Source: Candidatus Calditenuaceae archaeon JGI OTU-1 (GTDB lineage Archaea > Thermoproteota > Nitrososphaeria_A > Caldarchaeales > Calditenuaceae). Taken from it: a DNA stretch of 22,263 bases. The DNA is taken from positions 1 through 22,263 of the forward strand of contig AWOE01000013.1 in NCBI GenBank assembly GCA_000494145.1. The letters run 5' to 3'. The translations under genes were made by a program, and so were the position numbers. This document shows, in pieces, positions 16,208 through 22,263 of the stretch. Under the pieces are notes generated by a model. It searched no databases. It had not been told where the DNA came from and saw only the letters and a program-made list of their open reading frames with translations. The stretch's first letter is position 1. Each line of letters starts with the position of its first letter.

Positions 16208-17065
16208 TCAACCGATCCTCCCCGCGATGTAGGCCTCCGTCCTCCTGTCGCGCGGCCTCGTAAATACCTCCTTCGTCGGACCGAACTCGATCAGCCGGCC
16301 GACCAGGTTCTCGTCCGGCATCATGACAGCGGTGTAGTCGGACACCCTTGCTGCCTGAAGCATGTTGTGGGTGACTATGATGATCGTGTAGTCCTTCTTG
16401 ATGGAGATCAGCAGCTCCTCTATCTTGGCTGTCGATATCGGGTCGAGCGATACGGTCGGCTCGTCCAGGAGCAGCACCTCCGGCTCTACCGCAAGGGCCC
16501 GTGCTATGCAGAGCCTCTGCTGCTGCCCTCCGGAGAGCGAGTAGGCGTGGGCGTCCAGCCTGTCCTTGACTTCCTCCCAGAGCGCCGCCTTCTCCAGCGC
16601 CTCCTTCACTTTTCGGTACAGCTCGTCCTTCGAGAGCTTGATCCCGTTCACCCGAAGGCCGAAGGCGACGTTGTCGAAGATGCTCATCGGGAACGGGTTC
16701 GGCCTCTGGAAGACCATGCCGATCCTCGACCTTAGCGCCACCGGGTCCACCTCCTTGGAGTATACGTCGATGCCGCGATACAGGACCTTCCCCTCGACCA
16801 CCGCGCCAGGGATCAGGTCGTTCATCCTGTTGAGCGACCTCAACAGGGTCGACTTCCCGCAGCCTGACGGCCCTATGATCGCGGTTATTTGGTTCCGCCC
16901 GAAATCGATGCTGATGTCCTTGATGGCGTAGCGGGCGTTGTACCTGACCGAGAGGCCCCTGACCTGTATGATGGCGTCATCGAACGCTGTCCGGTGTTCC
17001 ACCGCCTCCTCCACCCTCCCGGAAGTTACCATTTCGAGAGTGTTCATAGCCGTATCCTCGTTCAT
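16208..17065 (-). CDS. pstB: Phosphate ABC transporter ATP-binding protein PstB
   Basis: ATPase that powers phosphate import. 285 residues. Walker A is GPSGCGKST (65-73), with the Q-loop at VFQRPNPFPMSIFDN (118-132). The ABC signature is LSGGQQQR (177-184), Walker B VLLLDEPT (197-204), and the switch His is in VTHN. The P-N-P-F-P-M-S-I-F-D-N stretch is specific to PstB among ABC proteins. The first 30 residues are an extra, poorly conserved lead. The ATG overlaps the pstA stop as ATGA, indicating translational coupling. Confidence 0.97.
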   Translation of the reverse strand: MNEDTAMNTLEMVTSGRVEEAVEHRTAFDDAIIQVRGLSVRYNARYAIKDISIDFGRNQITAIIGPSGCGKSTLLRSLNRMNDLIPGAVVEGKVLYRGIDVYSKEVDPVALRSRIGMVFQRPNPFPMSIFDNVAFGLRVNGIKLSKDELYRKVKEALEKAALWEEVKDRLDAHAYSLSGGQQQRLCIARALAVEPEVLLLDEPTVSLDPISTAKIEELLISIKKDYTIIIVTHNMLQAARVSDYTAVMMPDENLVGRLIEFGPTKEVFTRPRDRRTEAYIAGRIG

Positions 17066-17964
17066 CCCGCCTCGAGCCTCCTGTAGAACCGCTGCCGGAG
17101 GTAGATGGCCAACGAGTTCAGCGCGAGCAGTATCGCCAGCAGAACGATTATGCCTGCAGCGGCCAGCTGCTGAAAAGCTACCTGGGGTCTGCTGATCCAG
17201 CTATAGAGCTGAAGCGGGATGACCGTGAACTCGCTGAGCAGCGAAGTCGGGTCCTCCCTGATGAAGAGCAGACCGCTGATGACCAGAATCGGCGCAGCTT
17301 CCCCCAAAGCCCTCGATATGCCCAGTATCCCTCCGGTCAGCATCATCGGCATCGCCCTCGGAAGAACGATGTACCTGACCACCTCGAACGTCGTGGCCCC
17401 GAGCGCGTAGGCACCTAGCCTCTGGTCGTCGGGGACGGCCCTCAACGCCTCTACGCAGACTACCGTGACGTAAGGTAGCGTCAGGATGGCCAGCGTGAAC
17501 GCGCCTGCAATTATCGATCTCCCGAGGCCTAAGCCGTAGACGAGGAAACCCAGGCCGACCACGCCGAAGACGATCGACGGCACGCCTGCGAGGTTCGCGA
17601 TGTTGTAGCGCAAGACCTGCGACCACCACTTGTTGCCCGCGTACTCGTTGAGGTAGACGGCGGTCGCGATGCTGAGCGGTATGCAGATCAGTCCCGCTAG
17701 ACCCACTGTGAACACCGAACCCAATATCGCGCTCCTCATGCCCGCCTCTCTCGGGTTAGCCGAAGGATAATCGGTGATCAGCGTCGGCGTCAACCTGCCT
17801 GCACCAGTTACGACTACGTAGAGGAGCAGCGAGACCAGAAAGGCGATTGCGACGAAGACGCCTATGCTGGCGATCACGGGCACCAGGCCGTCCAAGACCT
17901 TCCTCCGGGTGGCTGCACGCTTCAGCGAGACGTCGCCTTCGCCCTTCAGTACCTGATCTCCCAT
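17062..17964 (-). CDS. pstA: Phosphate ABC transporter permease PstA
   Basis: Membrane channel subunit that pairs with PstC. 300 residues with about six membrane helices. The first is near 29-52 after a basic cytoplasmic N-terminus. A periplasm-facing stretch GRLTPTLITDYPSANPREAGMRSAILG follows, and the permease coupling loop reads EALRAVPDDQRLGAYALGATTFEVVRYIVLPRAMP (EAA motif contacting PstB). The late ISRALGEAAPILVISG is typical of PstA. The ATG lies 19 bp inside the pstC 3' end. Confidence 0.95.
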   Translation of the reverse strand: MGDQVLKGEGDVSLKRAATRRKVLDGLVPVIASIGVFVAIAFLVSLLLYVVVTGAGRLTPTLITDYPSANPREAGMRSAILGSVFTVGLAGLICIPLSIATAVYLNEYAGNKWWSQVLRYNIANLAGVPSIVFGVVGLGFLVYGLGLGRSIIAGAFTLAILTLPYVTVVCVEALRAVPDDQRLGAYALGATTFEVVRYIVLPRAMPMMLTGGILGISRALGEAAPILVISGLLFIREDPTSLLSEFTVIPLQLYSWISRPQVAFQQLAAAGIIVLLAILLALNSLAIYLRQRFYRRLEAG

Positions 17965-18872
17965 CTCCTCACCACCCTGATGCCTATGAAGTTCAGGGCG
18001 GCCGTGATCAGCAGCAGGAAGAGTCCTACAGCAAAGAGGGATTGATATTCGATGGTCCCGTGCGGCGCATCACCGGTCGCGACCTGAGCGATATACGAGG
18101 GCATGGTCTGCATCGCTTCCCTCACGTCGAACGAAAGGATGGGCCTGAAGCCACCTGCTATAGCCGCAATCATCGTCTCACCCATCGCCCTGGCAAAGGC
18201 CAGAATCACGGAGGCCACGATGCCTGAAAGGGCGGCCGGAACGATCACCTTCAACACTACCTGATATTTCCTGGCACCGAGCGAGTAGGCAGCGAGCCTC
18301 AGGTCCTCCGGCACCGACCTCATCGCGTCGTCGCTGAGAGATGCGACGATCGGCAGGATCAGGACGCCTATCATGAGCCCGACGGCCAGCGCGTTGTGTA
18401 TTCCCAGGTCGGGTATCAACCCCCTCAGAACTTGGGGCGTGACGAAGTAAAGCGCGAAGTATCCGTAGACGACTGTCGGTATTCCCGAGAGCGTCTCGAC
18501 GACGGGTTTGATGAGGTTCCTCGCCCTCTTCCCGGCGTACTCGCTCATGTAGATGGCTGCCGCAAGCCCGACCGGCGTCGCGAACGCCACGGCTATTGCT
18601 GAGGTGATGAGCGTCGCGTTGAGCAACGGCAGTATCCCGAAGTGCTTGTCAGCGAAGAGCACCGTCCACTTAGTCCCTGTAAGGAACTCGATGACGCTGA
18701 CGTTGGTGAAGAACGACATCGATTCCGCAGTGAGTGTGAAGAAGATCACGACGAGCGCCGCGGTGGAGACCAGCGACGCGAACAAAAAGGCAGACTGCAC
18801 AATCCTGTTTATCAGCCTACGGCGGTAGATGGACTTCGAAGCCAAAAGAGCTGTAGAGCTTCGTTCGGTCAA
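17946..18872 (-). CDS. pstC: Phosphate ABC transporter permease PstC
   Basis: Second channel subunit of the phosphate importer. 308 residues, about six membrane helices. Family signs are TGTKWTVLFADKHFGILPLLNATLITSAIAVAFATPVGLAAAIYMSEYAG near the N-terminus, KPVVETLSGIPTVVYGYFAL, the EAA loop DAMRSVPEDLRLAAYSLGARKYQVVLKVIVPAALSG, and ARAMGETMIAAIAGG. The start is a TTG at 18872, chosen because AGGAGGT (minus strand, near 18881-18887) sits seven bases upstream; the nearby ATG at 18877 is out of frame. It begins 25 bp after the pstS stop. Confidence 0.95.
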   Translation of the reverse strand: MTERSSTALLASKSIYRRRLINRIVQSAFLFASLVSTAALVVIFFTLTAESMSFFTNVSVIEFLTGTKWTVLFADKHFGILPLLNATLITSAIAVAFATPVGLAAAIYMSEYAGKRARNLIKPVVETLSGIPTVVYGYFALYFVTPQVLRGLIPDLGIHNALAVGLMIGVLILPIVASLSDDAMRSVPEDLRLAAYSLGARKYQVVLKVIVPAALSGIVASVILAFARAMGETMIAAIAGGFRPILSFDVREAMQTMPSYIAQVATGDAPHGTIEYQSLFAVGLFLLLITAALNFIGIRVVRRWEIRY

Positions 18873-18897
18873 AACATCGACCTCCTATTACGATCGC

Positions 18898-20001
18898 TCA
18901 GTGAGGCCCGGCGTTCTTCAAGGTAACGGTCGTCAGGCCGTACAACCCATCTAACAGCCCCGCCCTCAGCAACGTTGCAGCGAGTTTGTAGTAATCCTCG
19001 GGCAGCGGTGTATATCCGACCTTCCTGGCGAACTTGGCTCCGTTCTCGACGTAAAAGATCACGAACTCCCTCAGCTCAGGCTTCTCATTCCAATACTTCT
19101 TGTTGACGTAGATGAAGATCGGTCTCGCGAGCGGGTAGACGAAACTGCTTACGGTCTCGTCGGTTGGCTCGACGCACTCGGCATCTGGCCTGGCATCGTC
19201 CTTGACCTTTAACACCTTCAACCTCCCTGGGTTCTCGAAATAATAGGCGTAACCGAAGTAACCGAGGGCGTACTTTTCAGCCGCGACCCCCGCAGCCAGC
19301 ACGTTGTCGTCCTCGGAAGCCACGTAGTCGGTCCTGCTGGCCTTCGCTTTGCCCACCACGCGCTCCGTGAAGTAGTCAAACGTGCCGGAGTCGGGTCCTG
19401 CACCGTACAGCTTTATCGGTTCATCCGGCCACTCAGGCCTGATCTGGCTCCACTTGGTTATCGTGCTGTCGGGCTTCCAGATCTCTCTGAGCTCCGAGAT
19501 GGTTATGCAGTCGACCCAGTCGTTCTGGGGGTTCACCACCACGACGAGGCCGTCTATCGCCACCGGGATCTCGATCCACTCGATGCCGTTCTTGGCCGCG
19601 GTCTCGGCCTCCGACCTCAGGATCGGCCTCGACGCGTCGTTGATGTCGGTCTCGCCGACGACGAACCTCTTGAACCCTCCGCCGGTCCCGGAGATGCCGA
19701 CGGTGATCGTGACTCCCGGGTGGAGCTTCATGAACTCCTCAGCTGCAGCCTCCGTTAAGGGATAGACGGTGCTGGAACCGTCGATGACGATCTTGCCGCT
19801 GAGCCTTGCCGTCGTCGCACCGCCTCCGGGTGCAACCGTGACGGTCCGCTCGACGGTCACCACCTGCCTCTCTCCTCCGCCCATCCCGCCGACCCCGAAC
19901 CCGACAGCCAGCCCTACCAGCAGCCCTACCACCAGCATCGCCACCGCCAACGCGTTCAGGGCCATCCCGATCCTCGATTTCAGGTTCCGAGGTCCCGACA
20001 T
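18898..20001 (-). CDS. pstS: Phosphate-binding protein PstS, membrane-anchored
   Basis: Captures phosphate outside the cell for the PstCAB importer. 367 residues from ATG 20001. A basic N-terminus and one long hydrophobic helix (about 11-34) give an uncleaved-type anchor; no lipobox cysteine follows. A Gly/Val/Thr linker leads to the PstS fold: IVIDGSSTVYPLTEAAAEEF, GISGTGGGFKRF and DINDASRPI are phosphate-site segments, and PDSGTFDYFTE is the second one. The start choice is not certain: GGAAGG two bases before the ATG and a TATA-like box at 20034-20041 favour 20001, but a GTG at 20022 would fit the second TATA-like element at 20055-20062. First gene of pstSCAB-phoU. Confidence 0.93.
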   Translation of the reverse strand: MSGPRNLKSRIGMALNALAVAMLVVGLLVGLAVGFGVGGMGGGERQVVTVERTVTVAPGGGATTARLSGKIVIDGSSTVYPLTEAAAEEFMKLHPGVTITVGISGTGGGFKRFVVGETDINDASRPILRSEAETAAKNGIEWIEIPVAIDGLVVVVNPQNDWVDCITISELREIWKPDSTITKWSQIRPEWPDEPIKLYGAGPDSGTFDYFTERVVGKAKASRTDYVASEDDNVLAAGVAAEKYALGYFGYAYYFENPGRLKVLKVKDDARPDAECVEPTDETVSSFVYPLARPIFIYVNKKYWNEKPELREFVIFYVENGAKFARKVGYTPLPEDYYKLAATLLRAGLLDGLYGLTTVTLKNAGPH

Positions 20002-20022
20002 GTCCTTCCGCGTCCGTTCCAC

Positions 20023-20146
20023 CGGCCCGTTTGAATTTATAGATGATGGTCCCGCTATATAGAGCTACAAATAAACTATTGAGTGATTTCCGTCCCTATT
20101 GGGGTCTCAGACTATATATCGCCCTTCATTTCTATATTGAAACAGC
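20023..20146. promoter_or_regulatory. Divergent promoter region of pstS and the AbrB-PhoU regulator
   Basis: An AT-rich 124-bp gap holds TATA-like boxes for both directions: minus-strand TATAAATT (20034-20041) and the palindromic CTATATAG (20055-20062) for pstS, and plus-strand CTATATAT (20112-20119) for the regulator, about 31 bp before its ATG. The arrangement would allow one protein bound here to control both units. I did not find a convincing long operator repeat. Confidence 0.6.
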
Positions 20147-21169
20147 ATGAGGACGTTCGTCCGCAGGCTGCAGATGACCGGGGGCTCGACGCTGATCGTC
20201 TCGCTGCCGAAGGAGTGGGCCGAGCAGTTCGGCCTCGGCAAGGGCGATGAGGTGACGATGGTGGCGATGCCCACGGGCCCGGTCACGATAATCCCCGTGG
20301 ACGCAGCGCTGAGTGACGGTGTGCTCGAGCTGCAGGAGACCGCGACGCTCGACGTGGCTGTGAGGTCCCTGATCTCGCTCTACCTCGCAGGGTATTCGTC
20401 GATCAGGATCAAGCTCGACGGCGCGGCTCCGGGCATCCTGAGGGGCATAAAGGAGACGGCGAGGAGGTGGTTGGCGGGAGTCGAGGTCGTCGACGAGAGG
20501 CTCGACGGGATCGTTCTCAACGTGGTCCAACTTCACAGGGATCTGCCTCCGAAGCAGGTGATCTCGAGGATGGGGACGATCGCCGCGGGCATGGTGCAGG
20601 ACTCGCTTTCGCTGCTGGCCAACCCCTCGAGGGACGAGGTGCAGGACCTGATCGACAGGGACGACGAGGTCGACAGGTTCTACCATTACATGGTCAGGCT
20701 GACCAACCTAACGATCATCGATCCTAGGATACTCCAATCGCTTGAGGTCGACGAGCCCCAACTCCTGCTAGGGTACACGATGGTCGCCCGGAGCATAGAG
20801 AGGGTGGCCGATCACGCGACCAACATCGCTTTGCTGACTCTGGAGCGGAACCTCGACGTGAATTCCTTTGGGGAGTTCTACAACCACTGCTTGCTATGTA
20901 CAACGCACTTCTGGAGGTCGGTGGACTCGGTCCTCGAACCGCATGCGGAGACCTCACAGAGGCTTCTCGACGAATCCTCGGAGTACCTGCGGGATCTGGA
21001 GCGGCTCTTCGTGAAGACCCTTGAGCGTAAAGTGCCTGTGGGCTTACAGGTCGCCCTCAGGGTATTGTACGACAACGTCAAGAGGATCGTCGAGTACTCG
21101 ACCGATATAGCTGAGGTGGCTCTGAACCTTTCGTATCCGAGGCCGAGGTTCGTCCGGAGGTCTCTCTGA
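20147..21169 (+). CDS. AbrB/SpoVT-PhoU fusion, archaeal phosphate uptake regulator
   Basis: 340 residues. Residues 1-50 are an AbrB/SpoVT-type swapped-hairpin DNA-binding domain (RRLQMTGGSTLIVSLPKEWAEQFGLGKGDEVTMVAM). From about 125 to 330 are two PhoU helical repeats, including MGTIAAGMVQDSL, DEVDRFYHYMVRLTN, GYTMVARSIERVADHATNIA with the ER-ADHAT metal motif, and NVKRIVEYSTDIAEVALN. This architecture is known in archaea and is proposed to act as a DNA-bound phosphate regulator. Divergent placement next to pstS supports control of the pst operon, and possibly of itself. It has an ATG start and ends one base before the convergent methyltransferase gene. Confidence 0.92.
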   Translation: MRTFVRRLQMTGGSTLIVSLPKEWAEQFGLGKGDEVTMVAMPTGPVTIIPVDAALSDGVLELQETATLDVAVRSLISLYLAGYSSIRIKLDGAAPGILRGIKETARRWLAGVEVVDERLDGIVLNVVQLHRDLPPKQVISRMGTIAAGMVQDSLSLLANPSRDEVQDLIDRDDEVDRFYHYMVRLTNLTIIDPRILQSLEVDEPQLLLGYTMVARSIERVADHATNIALLTLERNLDVNSFGEFYNHCLLCTTHFWRSVDSVLEPHAETSQRLLDESSEYLRDLERLFVKTLERKVPVGLQVALRVLYDNVKRIVEYSTDIAEVALNLSYPRPRFVRRSL

Positions 21170-21170
21170 C

Positions 21171-21821
21171 TCACCTCACCAGCTCCGCAAGCCCGTCCGA
21201 GACCCTTTCGGCGAGTTTGCCGATCCCAACCAAGAACAGCTCCGAGGAGTTCTTCCTGAGGGTTGGAGGTGTGATGACGCGCTTGAGGAACCTGAAACTC
21301 CCCCTCAGCCTCCGCTCGATCCTCGGGAGCTCCTCGCACTCGAAGAACTTGATCACCAAGTTCCCCCCTCTCCTGAGAACCACGTCCGATATCTCGAGGG
21401 CCCTGATCCCGAGCATCAGCTGGTTGAAGACGTCGACGTCCCTCACTCCTGTGAACCTCGGTGATACATCGGAGATGAGGACGTCACACCTCCGGTTCCC
21501 GAGCGCAGAGAGGATGGCGAAGGGCGCCTCGGCGTCGTTCACGTCCATCTGCAGGAAGACAACGTTCTCAGCCTTGAACGCGGGCTCCCTCAGGTCCACC
21601 GCGACCACGAGGCCCTCGGGTCCGACCGTCTGCGACTCGACCGAGAGCATCCCCCCTGGCCATGAGCCCAGATCCACCACAAGGTCCCCCCTTCTGATGA
21701 CGCGGTACTTCTGCTGGATGTGGATCAGCTTGTAGGCCGCCCTCGAGGGATAGCCCTCCTCCTTGGCCTTCCTGTGCCAGGGGTCGCTCCTCCTCTCGGC
21801 GAGCCACCTCGCCTTCGTCAA
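21171..21821 (-). CDS. rlmE: FtsJ/RlmE-like 2'-O-ribose RNA methyltransferase
   Basis: SAM-dependent enzyme; RlmE homologues methylate the 2'-OH of U2552 in the 23S A-loop. 216 residues. The K-D-K-E catalytic tetrad is visible: Lys31 in SRAAYKL, Asp118 in ISDVSP, Lys158 in VIKFF and Glu194 in SSELFLV. The SAM-binding motif is VVDLGSWPGG (48-57), with Trp in the usual Ala position, and DLREP follows the second strand. The predicted start is TTG 21821, without a strong ribosome-binding site. The substrate is inferred from family; other FtsJ relatives act on tRNA or mRNA. Confidence 0.9.
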   Translation of the reverse strand: MTKARWLAERRSDPWHRKAKEEGYPSRAAYKLIHIQQKYRVIRRGDLVVDLGSWPGGMLSVESQTVGPEGLVVAVDLREPAFKAENVVFLQMDVNDAEAPFAILSALGNRRCDVLISDVSPRFTGVRDVDVFNQLMLGIRALEISDVVLRRGGNLVIKFFECEELPRIERRLRGSFRFLKRVITPPTLRKNSSELFLVGIGKLAERVSDGLAELVR

Positions 21822-21879
21822 GCCAAGAGGATGAAGTCGAAGCTGAGCTAAAAGCCCGAGACCGGTACGGGCACGGATT

Positions 21880-22230
21880 TCAGGGCACCAGCGTTATCGG
21901 GATCCTCAACTCCTCCAGGGTGCTGAGGGCGAGCTTGAACGCCTTCCTCGCCTTTCTAGGTGCGAGCTTGGTCGGGATCTGGAGCACCGCCCTGAACGGC
22001 CTGAAGTAACCTCCGCCCTTGACGGCGTACTTGAAGGAGTCATAGGTCTCTATTAGGTAGTCATACCGAATGCCGCTCTCCCGCAGGATGCCCTCCAAGG
22101 ACCTGACGATCTCCTCGCCCTTGAGACGTGCGTAAAGCCACCTCGGCTCCTCGCCCCTCCACTCGGTTTTCGCGTACTCGCTGAAGCCCTCCGGCAGGGA
22201 CCTGGGCACCTCGACGACGACCATCAGCAT
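21880..22230 (-). CDS. Small conserved-looking protein of unknown function
   Basis: 116 residues, family not recognised. No membrane segment or signal peptide. The composition is that of a compact alpha/beta protein rich in Arg, Lys and Glu: MVVVEVPRSLPEGF, then WLYARLKGEEIVRSLEGILRESGIRYDYLIET, a glycine turn GGGYFRP, and FRAVLQIPTKLAPRKARKAFKLALSTLEELRIPITLVP. Its alternating strand-helix order might suit a small nucleic-acid-binding domain, but that is a guess. The ATG at 22230 follows AAGGAG by three bases, and a second ATG at 22224 is spaced better from the same site. The frame stays open to the window edge, so an upstream start cannot be fully excluded. Confidence 0.65.
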   Translation of the reverse strand: MLMVVVEVPRSLPEGFSEYAKTEWRGEEPRWLYARLKGEEIVRSLEGILRESGIRYDYLIETYDSFKYAVKGGGYFRPFRAVLQIPTKLAPRKARKAFKLALSTLEELRIPITLVP

Positions 22231-22263
22231 CAGCTCCTTTCCCGATGCCCTCGCCTGCTCTGC

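Overview
This is a high-GC archaeal chromosome segment. The archaeal markers are an Rpo10 (RpoN) / enolase / ribosomal protein S2 operon, a 16S rRNA with the archaeal 5' start and flanking bulge-helix-bulge (BHB) processing stems, TATA-like boxes about 26 bp before many first-gene start codons, an FtsJ/RlmE-type methyltransferase and an AbrB-PhoU regulator. The very GC-rich 16S and the CRISPR array suggest a thermophile. Complex I genes and an isocitrate lyase suggest respiratory, probably aerobic, growth on C2 units or lipids. The 16S looks closest to the TACK side of the archaea, but I cannot place it more finely; an Aigarchaeota/Caldarchaeales-like lineage is only a guess.

Layout. 1-165 is the leader-proximal end of a CRISPR array whose body lies left of the window; its AT-rich leader is at about 166-340. 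612-2735 (+) is rpoN-eno-rpsB. 2698-5271 (-) is a large secreted metzincin-like protease with tandem beta-rich repeats and a C-terminal membrane anchor. 5465-6133 (+) is an ATP_bind_4 (DUF71) alpha-hydrolase. 6090-7319 (-) is a membrane family 2 glycosyltransferase. 7429-8046 (+) is an orphan protein with an RNase H-fold signature. 8054-9181 (-) is DnaJ, and 9349-10242 (-) an HsdR-N-like PD-(D/E)XK protein. 10545-12033 (-) is 16S rRNA, standing alone. 12271-13417 (-) is nuoB-nuoC, 13497-14744 (-) isocitrate lyase, and 14912-15529 (-) a small membrane protein. 15589-20001 (-) is the phosphate operon pstS-pstC-pstA-pstB-phoU, read away from the divergent AbrB-PhoU regulator at 20147-21169 (+). 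Last come an RlmE-like methyltransferase (21171-21821, -) and an unknown protein (21880-22230, -).

Working together: the Pst transporter, PhoU and the divergent AbrB-PhoU protein form one complete high-affinity phosphate uptake and control module. Most other loci are one- to three-gene units with their own promoters.

Most striking observation: the 16S rRNA carries compensatory base-pair swaps at positions conserved almost everywhere. They are G1405-C1496 to A-U in the decoding site, four pairs of helix 30, and two pairs at the helix 45 tetraloop stem, together with C1400U (E. coli numbering). All swaps keep pairing, so they look real. They also put mismatches in common 16S PCR primer sites, so this lineage could be under-counted in amplicon surveys. 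The 16S is unlinked from any 23S in the window and is bounded by a textbook BHB stem.
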